NCBI GenBank assembly: GCA_019914995.1 | Contig: CM034145.1 | Span: forward strand, 434,001-498,000 | Source: Acanthochlamys bracteata | Taxonomy: Eukaryota; Streptophyta; Magnoliopsida; Pandanales; Velloziaceae | DNA: 64,000 bases | Direction: 5' to 3' | The notes under the pieces: model-generated | What the model saw: the letters and a program-made list of their open reading frames with translations, nothing else | Database searches by the model: none | What the model was told of the DNA's origin: nothing | Shown here: positions 10,893 through 21,819 of the stretch, in pieces | Layout of the letters: each line of letters opens with the position of its first letter | How positions within the stretch are numbered: the first letter of the stretch is position 1 | Program-made: the position numbers and the translations under genes

Positions 10893-11512
10893 GAGCCTAA
10901 GGGGTGCTGCATGCGTTAAAGGGCAGGATGTGTTGTTCTTGCCCTGACGAAGTCCATGAATTGCTGCTGGGTTCCAGAACTAATGAACTAAGCTACAAGC
11001 ATGAACTAGTTGAATAACGTTTACTGAGCGCAACTTAAGAAACATCTAGAGGAGAAGAGGATTTGGTAATTCTTCTCTCTTATGCTTTCAAGTATAGGTA
11101 CATGTAGGTACGAATAAATGCTGCACACGCGCTTCTGCAGCAAAACCGGTCTTCTTTCATGTACGTCACCGATAAACTACATGCTTTTCGCATGTATCAC
11201 ATATATAAATGGTACTACATAATTCTACAATGAGGTTTCAAATGAAGTAAAATTAAGGACAAGTAATCAGTAGCCACAGCAAACGTTGTTACTTTATTCA
11301 TACATACAATTAATAAAGGTACGTAGCTCCTGAAAGATAACAGATGCAAAGAGAGGCAGGAAACTGCAGCATACGCAATTAAGCTGCTCTCTCTGATATT
11401 AAACTAGCTAGCTAGCTATAGGTTTCATTATATTTGAACCGCTAGCTAGCTTTATTCAACACTTGCATAATAACATAGACGATTAATTAACAAGCATATA
11501 TATGGACAGTAC
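10893..11512. other. Intergenic and 3' untranslated region of peptide gene B
   Basis: Bases 11270-11512 repeat the 3' flank of gene A nearly exactly ('acgtagctcctgaaagataa', 'aactagctagctagctatag'). Bases 11030-11110 resemble 5360-5430. No separate gene is seen. Confidence 0.7.
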
Positions 11513-11950
11513 TTAGTTTGGGATTTCAACAGGCTTCTCGTCAGGAGAAGAGCAGCACTTCTTGCAACCGTAACGACCCTTGTAGCAGCATCCGTATTTG
11601 CATCCACCACCATGTCCATTCTTGGACTCTTCTGCTTCTTTCTTGTTAGCCTCAACAACTGTAACAGTTCCATCCGGCGCTGAGCAGCAGTAGCTTTTGC
11701 ACCGACCATGATAATAATTGCAGCAGTACTTCTTGCACTTCTTCATCTCACCAATGTCTTCTGCAATTTAAACATTATTATTCGATTAATTAATTTCTTC
11801 ATAGCAATCAAATATGCATGCATGATCTATTTGTAGAAATATATACAGTGAACGCTTACTGGTCTCCTTCTCTACTTCACCGGCTTGCGCCATGGCAAGA
11901 GCGGCGAAGAAGACGATGCCGAGAAGAAGTACTACCTTCAGAGTAGCCAT
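11513..11950 (-). CDS. Secreted Cys-rich peptide B, double CC module (GRP-tail type)
   Basis: Close paralogue of the peptide gene at 5.7 kb, with exons 11860-11950 and 11513-11760 (minus) and 112 residues. The signal peptide is the same (MATLKVVLLLGIVFFAALAM). The first module reads CCNYYHGRCKSYCC and the second YGCCYKGRYGCKKCC. The linker holds HGGG directly before the second module, the best remnant of a former glycine-rich region and the reason I tie the family to class II GRPs. Ending SSPDEKPVEIPN is identical to peptide A. Coding, intron, leader and 3' flank are all conserved with A, so the duplication is recent. Most differences fall between the cysteines. Confidence 0.85.
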
Positions 11951-12036
11951 GTTGTTATACTTCTTATAAATGTAGCGAAGTAGCTAGAGATCGATGAAGC
12001 TTGTGCTGTGAAGAGCATGTAATTGAGCACCCTCTC

Positions 12037-12044
12037 TATTTATA
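12037..12044 (-). promoter_or_regulatory. TATA box of peptide gene B
   Basis: TATAAATA on the minus strand, 87 bases before the ATG at 11950, inside a leader/promoter block shared with gene A. Confidence 0.75.
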
Positions 12045-12099
12045 GAGGCTCCACTTTGAAAGGGTCTGGCGTTAGTCAAGAAATTGTTTTATTCTAAAA

Positions 12100-12983
12100 G
12101 TTAGTCAAGAAACTATTTAATCCTTTCAACAATTATATACTTTCATATTGCTGCATACAAACATTAAGTATATAACTTGGACAAAATGTAATCAGCCTTG
12201 AAAATTTTATATAGTTTTTTACCTAAGCATGTTGGTAATTTCAATTAGATCTTTTTAAGACTTTTACTTTAATTTTAGAGATTCAAATATTATTTTTTAG
12301 TTAACGTGAATTTTCGATCTATGAATAGAAAATTGTCGGTAAGCCTTCCCAAATGCTATCAATTAGAGAAATTGAGAGGATTAATTTCATATGTTTTTTA
12401 TTTCATGAATTTAAATTTTTTAAAAATTAATTGCAATAAAAGAATGAGTTCAAATTCTTATAAATATTATTTTATGTAGAATTATTGATGAGCAATATAG
12501 AATTAAGTCTTTCTTAACATATACCATTTAGTAGAGTAATTTCCTTTTAAGATAAAATAGACTATCCGATCTGAATTAAAATGAATTATATGTTCTATAA
12601 TAAAGCAGAAGTAGGCAATGATAAATGCTATATGTAGTTTTCATATACGTCTCTCTAAACCGCATGTTTAATTTTAGCATTTCTTATATGCATAATGTTA
12701 CATAATTCTACAAATTAAGACGTTCAAATGAAGTAAAAATTGAGGACAAGTAACCAAATATAGACTCCTGCAACAAACGTTGTTGCTTATTCAATTTTCA
12801 TACATTCAAGAACGTAGCTCCTGAAAGATAACAGAAGCGAAGAAAGCCAGGAAACAGCTGCATATGCAATTAAGCTTCTCTCTCCAACACTAGCTAGCAA
12901 GCTATAGGTTTCATTTGAACCGCTAGCTTTTATTCAACACTTGCGTAATTAAGATAGACAATTAATTAACAAGCACATGAGCA
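12100..12983. other. Intergenic; decayed copies and 3' flank of peptide copy C
   Basis: Bases 12760-12983 are a third, more diverged copy of the 3' flank of peptide genes A and B. Bases 12100-12640 hold only AT-rich DNA without recognisable genes. Confidence 0.65.
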
Positions 12984-13400
12984 TTAGTTAGTTTGGGACT
13001 TCAACAGGCTTCTCATCGCGATATGAGCAGCACTTATTGCAACTACAACAGGCGTCTTTCTAGTTAACATCAACAATTGTAACAGTTCCATCGGGCTCTG
13101 AGCAGCAGTACCTCTTGCAAAATATCCATGATAATAATGGCAACACTTGCACTTCTTCATCCAACCAATGTCTTCTGCAATTTAAAACATTATTACTCTA
13201 TTATTAAGTTCCTAAAAAATTATCTATAGCAAGAGCTTGAATTTCTTCATTGCAATCAAACATGCATGCATGATATATCTCTCTATATATATATATAGTG
13301 AACGCTTACTGGTATCCTTCTCCACTTCACTGGCTTGTGCCATGGCAAGAGCGGCGAAGAAGACGATGCCGAGCAGAAGAACTACCTTCCTTGTGGCCAT
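12984..13400 (-). pseudogene. Frameshifted third copy of the double-CC peptide gene (C)
   Basis: Exon 1 (13310-13400) is intact: a signal peptide nearly identical to A and B, ending ASEVEKDT, with the same GTAAGC donor. Exon 2 starts at 13174 and reads KDIGWMKKCKCCHYYHGY. A two-base gain relative to gene B near 13110-13115 then shifts the frame, so the rest becomes a cysteine-free tail ending at the stop 12984-12986 (93 residues in all). In the ancestral frame there is also a stop after VNIVDVN-like residues (13060-13062) and a deletion of about 20 codons before a shortened second module. It could still make a secreted peptide with a new tail, but more likely it is a decaying copy. Upstream, the TATA box is degenerate (TTTAAAAATAAA). 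Confidence 0.8.
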
Positions 13401-15266
13401 GTTATTATGCTTCTTATGTAGTGAAATAGCTAGAGATTGATGAAGCTTATGCTGTGAAGAGCATGCAATTGGCATCCTCTTTATTTTTAAAGGTTCAATA
13501 TAAAGTATTTTTGAATTATTCTTTTTACAAAACAAAATTTTTTTTCTGACATTAAAAAAAAAGTTATTCCGAACACAATGGAGAAGCTAAGCATGCATGG
13601 GATTGCATGGTGAGCGCCTTCTTGGTTGCTTCTGAAAAAAATTCTAAGGACTCAATCCCTTCTCAGGTTTTTGGTCAAGATTTCGTAACCCTACCTGGAT
13701 TAGCTATTGCCTTCAATCACTTTTATTTTGTAGAATATACTGGAAGCATGTTCCCTACCGTCTTCTATCACAAGGGAAAAAAATATATAACATAGCATAT
13801 TCTATATCTCTTTTGATTTCAATTGGAGTTGCACACAACCAGGTTCTTAACTATGATAATTTAAACAGTTACTAAAAGCACTGTTTTTAGAACTTCTTTT
13901 GTATCAATGTTCACAAAAATAAAATTTTAACTGTTGTGAAAACTTAAAGGACTTTTTTGTTAAAAATTATTGTAGTGATTTTTTCTTTCATAATAAACAT
14001 TATTTATCTGGCAACGATGTGACTGATCCAGATCTAACTTGTTCAAATTTTCTTCCAGAAAGCTAAAAATTTGTAAGAATATTAACTATACTAAAATTAA
14101 CATGTTAACAAATAAAATCTTTTAAGAATAGGACAAAGATACTATTAACGTATGTCATAATAAAGACTAAAATTATTAAGGTACTGTTTAAAATTACTTT
14201 TATTTATTTTATTTAAAATTTTTATATTATATTTAAATAAATTTTTATAAAATTTTAGAGAATTTTAAAAAAAAATTAAATAATATAAAATTATGTAAAA
14301 TTTATTAATTATTTTATTAATTTTTAGGAGGTAAATTTTTTTTTAAAAAATTTATTTTAAAAAATTGTTTTTCAAAAATATTCCTAAACATTTCCTAAAC
14401 TTTTCAAATCATGTCGAAACACTTATAAAAAATTAAAACCTTTTATTGAACAAGTTAATCAGATTAAAACCCATTCGAATTTTGTGTTTTATAAAAATCT
14501 ATAATTTTTTTTTATTCGAAAAATAGAAATATTCTCGAAGTTCTCCTAAAGAGATACGTGTTGTATTAATTGTTCATTGAAGCGTGGGATGCTTTTCAAA
14601 ACACGTGGAAACACTTAACTAGCATGCATGCATTGCATGGTGACTGCCTTCTTGGTTTGGTTCTGAAATATTATTATTATAAACGTTAAGAAGAAGAAAT
14701 AAAAGCTTGTAGGTGAAAGCATTTCTCATGTCCAAACTAAAGTAATGTATTTGATTGTACTTCTACTTAGCGCGTATTTACTAATATTTTTAATTCATTT
14801 TCTAACACAATTTTAATTTATTTTTAAAATAAAATAAATACAAAAGTTAATTTAATTTAATTTTTCTTGTAAAAATTTAATTTTAAAATTTTAAAATTTA
14901 TTTCCAAACTCAAATAAATATAAAATTTATATTTTATCAAATTAACTTTCAAAATTAACTCACTTTTACAAATACAATTCTTCAAAATAAATTTAAAGAT
15001 TAGTAAACACGCTTTTAAAGTTAGGTTTCTTGATATACGTGTATATCAACACTCCAAACTCTATTTCTTTTAAACTTATTTCTAATATAAAAAATATATA
15101 TATATTAAAATAAATTTTTTTATTAATATTTTTTTTTAATTCAAATTTAAAACTTACTATAAATATATAATAATATAAAATTTTATTTTTATTAAATATT
15201 TTTAATTTTTAAGTTTATTTCTTAAAAACTCCACTTTATCTAAAATCTTTACTTCATTCCACTTAG

Positions 15267-15541
15267 GACGTATTTTAAATGCCCGTAACTCTATTTTTTT
15301 AGATCAAATTATAAGTTTTGAACGGTTTATATGTTTTGTTTATAAAAGAAACACAGAACTCTATATTCACATACAGAATTTTAACTTTTTTATTTGTACA
15401 CTTTTTAATATAATTATATTTTTTAAATTTTAATATATTTTTAAAAATTATTAAAAAATAAATATTAAACTCTACTTTTATTTTATTTTTAAAAAAATTC
15501 TATTTTTTAATTTTCACTACTTACGGCCATTTGAAACACGC
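15267..15541. mobile_element. AT-rich short inverted-repeat element, family I
   Basis: About 275 bp from 'gacgtattttaaat' to 'tttgaaacacgc'. It lines up along its whole length with the copy at 6605-6886, including 'cacatacagaattttaactt' and the Lys/Asn-free AT core 'attaaaaaataaatattaaa'. Terminal repeats have drifted. Confidence 0.65.
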
Positions 15542-16814
15542 AGTTGGTAAACACGCCCGAAGTACGTAATTTGAATATAAAGCAAAACTTATAAAGAACA
15601 CATTTACTAACACTTCTATGCTGGTTAAACTTTTGTTACTTTTAATCTTTTACGGCGAAATTAAACCACTAAGGCACCGGTTTTGCGGTACGGAGAGTTT
15701 TAATTTAAAATTTTAGTTATATTTTTAATAGTTTTTAAATATTCTATCAAAATATATTTAAATTAAAAAAATTATAAAAGATTATATATTGTAAAATTTT
15801 ATTATTACTTATATTGATTAAACACATCAAATTTATTTCTAAAATATGTTTAAAATCATTTATGTTAAATAAATTTAGTTAAATTACTATTTTCAAACGT
15901 CTCCTAAAAAACAAGAACTTTGGTTATGGGCAAATGGGTTACCTACCACCAAAATTTATAATAATTGAATTACTATCGATTGTGGCTCATTTATTTACTG
16001 TCTAAATAATTAAAACTTTTTAAATAAATTTATCAAAAATATTTTAAAATTTTAATTTTAAAATTTACAAATTAATATATAAATTTATTTTTTATAATAT
16101 TTTAATTTTAATTTTTTAAATTTACTTCAAAAAATAAATTTATCTCATAATAAACGCACTCTTGGTACGCCAGCTTTGACCAGCAGTCATCTTTGGTAGC
16201 ATAAACCGATAAAGAACAAAAAAGATCTTATGATAATTGACAGCTTAACTACTCTAAAATAACCAATCATATAATTCCTCAAGAAAAATCAAACTTAAGC
16301 CGCTGTTTAATAATATTTATCAATTATTTTTATTTTATTTTATTTTTAAATAAATTTTAATAATATATTTAAAAGTTTTTATAAGATATGAAAAAATTGT
16401 AAATCATAAAATTTATTATTATTATGATAAAAAATTTTGATTTCAATTTATTTTTATTTTAAAAATATTTATTTTATAAGTATTTTAAAAAATTTTATAA
16501 AATGATCAAAATTTTCAAAAGCATGTCGAAACATTTTGAAAAATTAACACCTCCTTTTGAACAAGCTAGCTAAATTAGAGCTAGCTTTTGCAATTTTTCA
16601 ATCACATGCTTTTGCGTTTGTATATAGATAGATTCCTATAAACAGAAATCTTAAAGTAGAGAAAAATTTTTCTTCATAACACAAGAATTAATAATCGAAT
16701 ATATGGCTGCTCGGTGTCGTCCTTAAGTAAAATATCTTCGAATTTAATGAAAAGTTTTTCTTATTCAATTCTAAACAAGCAAACTGAATTGAGATTCATG
16801 CTACAAATATATGA

Positions 16815-17037
16815 GAGCGTTTGAAAGAGCGTTTAAAATATTATCTTTTAATTTTTTTATTTTATATTTTTTAATATATATTTTATAAGTATATAAAAAT
16901 TTTATTTAAAAATTTAAAAAATATAAAAAAATTTTAATTTTTTATTATATATTTTTATTATTTTTTTAAAAATAAAAAAATTAAAAATATTTTTTATTTT
17001 AAAATTTTTTATTTTATAAGTAATTTCAAAACGCACC
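16815..17037. mobile_element. AT-rich short inverted-repeat element, family II
   Basis: About 223 bp from 'gagcgtttgaaa' to 'tttcaaaacgcaccc'; the ends are inverted copies. The core 'ttttataagtatataaaaat ... attatatatttttattattt' is shared with copies at 62281 and 63150. Confidence 0.7.
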
Positions 17038-18108
17038 CATAAACTTGCTACCTATATGCAAACTTAACTTCTTCTCGTTTCTCGCTCGATCAATTTTTTT
17101 TCGCACATGTACGTTCAATTTTTAGGTAAGAAACTTTATGAACATGTCATTATACACATGTACAAAGTGAATAAATGGAAACTGAAATATGTTGCAGTAA
17201 ATTATATTTACTAATTATATTTACTGCAGTAAATTATATAATAAATAAATAAGTATTGCCAGGAACAAATTTATATGATATTGGGATGTTACGTACTAGA
17301 CTAATCAATTAAATTTACAGCCGACTACTTGACTTTTCGCACAAAAATTCAAAAAAATGAAAAATTATAAAAGAAATAGAGGAAAGGCTATGGACATTAA
17401 ATACTAGCTAATCAGATCTTGTCTTGTCGTTATTTTGTTTGATTTTTCAAAGCTGAGTTAGTCAAAGACACAAATTATTGTTTCGTCAATTTGAAATTGA
17501 AAAGATAAAGACATCTTAATAATGCATGATTTTTTGAGTAATTGTTTTTATCTTGTAGTAATTTTTTCTTTTAGAAATTAAACTAAATTTAAGATGTGTG
17601 CTGAGTTTTTATTGTCTTTAAAATAAGTCTAAAAATAATTTAATTATATTTAAAATAAATTAAATTAAAAGAAAAAAGAATTTAGGAAGAATTGATCAAT
17701 ACCCTTAGCCTTCTCAACATAACGTTACTTACGTTAACTATATATTACATTTAATTAATTAGTCACGTTTACTATAATGGATACGCCTTAACAGATATTT
17801 GTGTTTTTCTTCGTACCGTCAAACATAAATATCATGTACTTACTTGAACATGATATCTAACAATAATTATAAAAGAGCACTAAACGATAATTAAGATCCA
17901 AACACATGCAAACATTATCTTAATTTTCTATACATGATTGGGGCAACGTTACAAATCCTATACAATTTTTTGATATTATCTTGTTGGTTCCTAACATAAA
18001 CATATAATCTATGAACAATTAAGTCAGCACTAAATTTCATTGTTTAACTTAAAATGTGGAAAAAATACTTGCTAGAGCTTCAAGTTGGACCTCCCATTGA
18101 TTTTGGCC

Positions 18109-18115
18109 TATAAAT
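18109..18115 (+). promoter_or_regulatory. TATA box of peptide gene D
   Basis: TATAAAT, 88 bases before the ATG at 18197, in a promoter block 'agcttcaagttggacctccc' that is also found before the broken copy (about 9990) and in shorter form before gene E. Confidence 0.7.
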
Positions 18116-18196
18116 TGGGACCAAATTTTGCAGTCCTTCTTCTTCATATCCTCACTAAAACTAGTGCATAATATTCTAGGGCAACGAAGAACTAAA

Positions 18197-18551
18197 ATGG
18201 TATCATCCAACAAGAAGGTTCTGATACTGCTCAGCCTCCTCTTCATCATCGGCGTCCTTGCTTCCTTCCAGGTTGCACAGGCCGCGGAAGCTAACAACTT
18301 TGTCCAGCCTGCTGGTAAGTTTTTCTTTCTTCGAACGGCCGTCCCGGCCGTTCCAAAAAGTAATTAAAATCCATGGATCGCGCGCGTATTTGATGCATGC
18401 ATAATTTGGTTATTGATGTATATGTATATGTATTTTAGGGACAGCAACCGATGTGGAAGGCAACCTTGTCACGTACTACAATTGCAAGAAACCTTACTAC
18501 TGCTGTTGGTGGTGGGGAAAACCACGTAGGTGCCGCAGGTGCTGCCGCTGA
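18197..18551 (+). CDS. Secreted basic Cys-rich peptide D (Tyr/Trp-rich, single CC module)
   Basis: Exons 18197-18314 and 18439-18551 give 76 residues. Exon 1 is a signal peptide (MVSSNKKVLILLSLLFIIGV, ending FQVAQA) followed by AEANNFVQPA. Exon 2 gives GTATDVEGNLVTYYNCKKPY and then YCCWWWGKPRRCRRCCR. The pattern C-x5-CC-x8-C-x2-CC is the same kind as in peptides A and B, with a Trp triplet and an Arg-rich, strongly basic tail. It is secreted, and small basic Cys-rich peptides are often antimicrobial or act at the wall, but nothing here proves that. An upstream in-frame ATG at 18128 lies almost on the TATA box and is not a credible start. Its closest relative is gene E at 20.7 kb. Confidence 0.85.
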
Positions 18552-18599
18552 AAGCCTTACATGCAGCTACAACGCTTGCAACTAATAAATATTGCATGC

Positions 18600-19067
18600 A
18601 TGCTTCGCAACTTCGATATCGTAGACATATATAAATAAGCTGGTGCCTATATACATATATGCACTGTGTTTGTAGTAGAAGTTTGAATGTTTGCTGTTGT
18701 TCGAGTGCTATATATATGGAGAGAATAAATCTATGCATGCATGAGCTTATGCACTGTGTGTGCGTAAGATTACATGCAATGTGTGCTCTTATATATGTTG
18801 TAGATATGTACGAATAATATAAATAAGATATTCGTGTGAAGCTTGGAAATCTTGTGATCTCTTTACTGATGATCAAGTACTCTGCTGCCGCAGGTTTTAA
18901 ACGTTTCTATAATCTATCATCATTATGAATTATTAAAGCAAATAAAATCCTATATATAAAATTAATATAAAATTTTAATTTTTTATTAATTTCCTAAAAA
19001 CTCAACTTTATCTACTTTACATTCTAAATAAATACGCACAAAGCACTCTATTTTCATTCTTTCAGAA
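18600..19067. other. 3' flank of gene D and AT-rich DNA around the TRIM insertion site
   Basis: The 3' flank is rich in 'gcatgcatg' strings. Bases 18930-19067 are AT-rich and, together with 19795-20015, look like one old AT-rich element (family I-like strings 'ttttcattctttcagaa' and 'cagaatttaattttgg', end 'aaaacacactc') split by the TRIM. No gene is seen. Confidence 0.5.
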
Positions 19068-19794
19068 TGTAGGATCGGGTCCTCACACTAAAAGAATTGG
19101 TCAACCTCTTAAGGGTTAGCATCCCCTACTTATAAACACATATCCATTCCAGCACCCAGCCAATGTGGGACTATTAAGGGGCGTGGGCTATTAAGCCCAC
19201 CAAGCCATAGTCCACTTGGTCCAATCCAAAACGAGTTGTTAACCCACCTCCAAGTTAGCTAGTCCGTTTTTTACTTGGGCACCAGCCCAGGCTCCTACGC
19301 TACTAATCCGGCCCTAGCCCACCAAACTAGTCCGTCTTTCACTCGGACCCATCAAACCCTATACGGTACTAATCCGAGCCTAACCTAACTTGGAGGCCCA
19401 ACAATCTTCTCCCAGCAACACACCGGGTGGCTTCACCCCACCGGACTTTGATACCAATTATAGGATCGGGTCCCCACACTAAAAGAATTGGCCAACCTCT
19501 TAGGAATTAGCATCCCCCACTTATAAGCACATACCCATTCCAGCACCCAATCAATGTGGGACTATTAAGGAGCGTGGGCTGTTAAGCCCACCAAGCCATG
19601 GTCTATTTGGCCCAATCCAAAACGAGTTGCTGGCCCACCTCCAAATTAGCTAGTCCGTTTTTCACTTGAGCACCAGCCCAGACTCCTACGCTACTAACCC
19701 GGCCATAGCCTACCAAGCTAGTCCATCTTTCACTCGGGCCCATCAAGCTCTACACGCTACTAATCCGAGCCTAACCTAACTTGGAGGCCCAACA
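19068..19794 (-). mobile_element. TRIM (terminal-repeat retrotransposon in miniature), complete outline
   Basis: Two direct repeats of 336 bp (19068-19403 and 19459-19794) flank an internal part of only 55 bp. Read on the minus strand the repeats start TGTTGGGCC and end near CCTACA. The internal part starts with TTGGTATCAAAGTC, which fits a primer-binding site for initiator Met tRNA, and ends in the purine tract GGGAGAAGA next to the second repeat. The 5-bp target duplication CAGAA is intact at 19063-19067 and 19795-19799. There is no room for gag or pol. By eye about one position in ten differs between the repeats, mostly transitions, suggesting an age of several million years under usual plant LTR rates. 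It lacks the 5S rRNA-like part of Cassandra, so it is another TRIM family. Confidence 0.9.
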
Positions 19795-19799
19795 CAGAA

Positions 19800-20552
19800 T
19801 TTAATTTTGGATCATGTAACGCGCTTGAGTTGCCATTCCAAATTTCATTCGAATTCATCAGCTCAACTTAAACCAAAATTTTATTTTAAATTCTACTTCG
19901 TATATTTTAATTATCACTATAAATTCTATTTTCATTCATTTGTACTTTTTATTCTCTATTTTTTTTAAATTCACTTTTGTGAAATTCATATTTAAGAAAC
20001 TAAAACACACTCTAGCAATACCTACTAATCAAATCTGCACATCTACAATCTTGATTTACTATACGTGGTAGGTGCCTCCTTATCTTATGATCTACATATT
20101 ATTTGACTTCATCAAAGTAATACTAAGTTCATTATTTATTACATATTTAACGATATAAATTAACATATTAAACCCGAGTTGAGCAATCAAAGAAAATCAA
20201 GTAGAAGCAACAAATGACCTAACCTTTAATTTAGAAAGTTTAGTTTGCCTCTTGAATATATCACAACAGAACTACTTTAACGAATGAATTTTCCTCAAAT
20301 AATTATTTAAAAAATTATTCTTTATAAATTTTTCTAAGATAGAAACGAATTTTTTCAAGGTTTTGTAATATAATATTTCTATTCATGTACGGAAAAATTC
20401 GTACAAGAAACCCAAAAAAAAAAAATATTTGAACAAGTAAATCTCATGCTTTCACTTCAATGAGCTAGCTTTCTTGTTAAATAAAATGTTAAAGAGTTTT
20501 CTTTCATTTAAAAATTAGCTGAAACTTCAAGTTGCAACTCTCATTTTTGGGA
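19800..20552. other. Intergenic and promoter of peptide gene E
   Basis: AT-rich DNA to about 20015 continues the element interrupted by the TRIM. The rest shows no gene. Bases 20515-20560 carry the shared promoter string 'aaacttcaagttgcaactc'. Confidence 0.55.
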
Positions 20553-20560
20553 TATAAATA
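20553..20560 (+). promoter_or_regulatory. TATA box of peptide gene E
   Basis: TATAAATA 120 bases before the ATG at 20673, placed as in gene D but with a longer leader. Confidence 0.7.
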
Positions 20561-20672
20561 GCGTCCTATGCTTCCCAAGTTTTCTTCACAACAAGCTCTA
20601 CCTTCTCCGTCCTCTACAAGAGCTAGCTATCCATATTAATTTTAGTTCAATGAAAGGGTTAGTGAGAAAAAA

Positions 20673-21060
20673 ATGGCATCCTGCAACAAGGCTATAATTC
20701 TGCTCGGCGTCCTCTTCATCATCGCCGTCCTTGCTTCCTTCCAGGTTGCGCAGGCCATGGAAGCTCACGAACTTACGGAGAGCGTCGGTAATTAAGTTGT
20801 TTTTCTCTCCGATCGATTTCATAAACAGAAACGCACACATTCATTATAATTAATTACGCATAGCAACAAATGTAATACGTACTGGTCCCTGTGTTTAAGG
20901 TTTTGGATCAAATACGCTTATTTGATCGTGGCATGTAGGGACGACGACGGATCACCATGGACTAGCTTCTCGTTACTACCACTGCTACAAACCTTACTAT
21001 TGCTGCTACTGGAAGCAGGGCTACTGCTACAAGTGCTGCTACCAAAAACCTTGTCACTAG
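20673..21060 (+). CDS. Secreted Cys/Tyr-rich peptide E (single CC module)
   Basis: Exons 20673-20787 and 20939-21060 give 78 residues. The signal peptide (MASCNKAIILLGVLFIIAVL, ending FQVAQA) is followed by MEAHELTESVGTTTDHHG. The mature end is YYHCYKPYYCCYWKQGYCYK then CCYQKPCH: C-x5-CC-x6-C-x2-CC plus one extra Cys near the end, and ten Tyr within 35 residues. The broken gene at 10.3 kb keeps YYHCYKPYYCCY exactly, so it is closer to E than to D in this part, while its leader and intron are closer to D. Function is unknown; a secreted Tyr/Cys-rich peptide could be cross-linked in the wall. The leader, intron position (phase 1) and signal peptide show common descent with D. Confidence 0.85.
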
Positions 21061-21819
21061 GACTCCACTTGCTTGCAAACCAAAATAAGGATTCACATCC
21101 ACATGCACTACGGTTCTATATGTATGTATGTTTCTACATATGTCGTATATGTATTGGAAGGATTAAGGTCAAGGGTCTCTTTGTTTAGTGGAGAATAATT
21201 ATGTTTGTGCTAAAGAGTAATGGTGTGATTCTGTATGTGTTATATATGTAAGTTGGTTTGAAATCTGGAAACGTTTTGCTATTTATGTGAATATTTTCTA
21301 CTGTTGTTTGAAGGCTTTGATCTTTCTTTGCCATTGATCATTCAACAATTAAACAAAAAACTTCGGGTGCATTTTATCTTGAGTCCCTCTTTCGTGCGCT
21401 ATTGAATTGTGAGTTAGACCTAGATCTAGTTAGGGAGATAACTCCTTCACCACCATTAGAGAGTTGAGCTTATTAACTTCACCTTGCTGGAGAAACAAAG
21501 TTATTCTGTCAGAGTTACAAAGAAATGGCCAACAAAACGAATAAGAAAATTGCAAATATTTTCTTTTTTTAGAACTCGATTATGTTGCAGATGAATCATG
21601 ATGTTTCATGAACCCAGGGGTGTATGCCCTACAAGTTTTTAACGTCTACGTATACTCTACATTTCACATTTACAAATTAATGAAGAAAGGATAAAGTAAA
21701 AGAAGGAAAAACACACCATTTCACGCTTGTAGGGATGAGATTGAACACACCACCGAAACAGTATAACCTATCGCTCTGACAAACGTTTCTATGCTTAAAT
21801 TTTGCCTGGCTAGGGTGTT
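21061..21819. other. 3' flanks of peptide gene E (+) and the Rab GAP gene (-)
   Basis: Convergent gene ends. No separate gene is seen. The plus-strand open frame 20922-21188 is a shifted reading of exon 2 of gene E. Confidence 0.7.

Larger units (their letters stand above)
13450..18108. other. Intergenic; right-hand copy of the duplicated block
   Basis: No gene is seen. Partners on the left are 13700-14160 with 4340-4880, 14480-14640 with 6430-6600, 16165-16250 with 8125-8210, 16600-16700 with 8490-8600, 17320-17520 with 8930-9140 and 17680-18170 with 9290-10100. The offset is near 8 kb for most pairs. AT-rich element copies fill 14165-14400, 14780-15240, 15690-15900, 16010-16150, 16300-16520 and others. 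Confidence 0.7.

Noticed and set aside
19068-19794. Reading the 336-bp pair as a simple tandem duplication or as Cassandra
   Set aside because: Target duplications, a primer site and a purine tract fit a TRIM; no 5S rRNA-like sequence is present, so not Cassandra.
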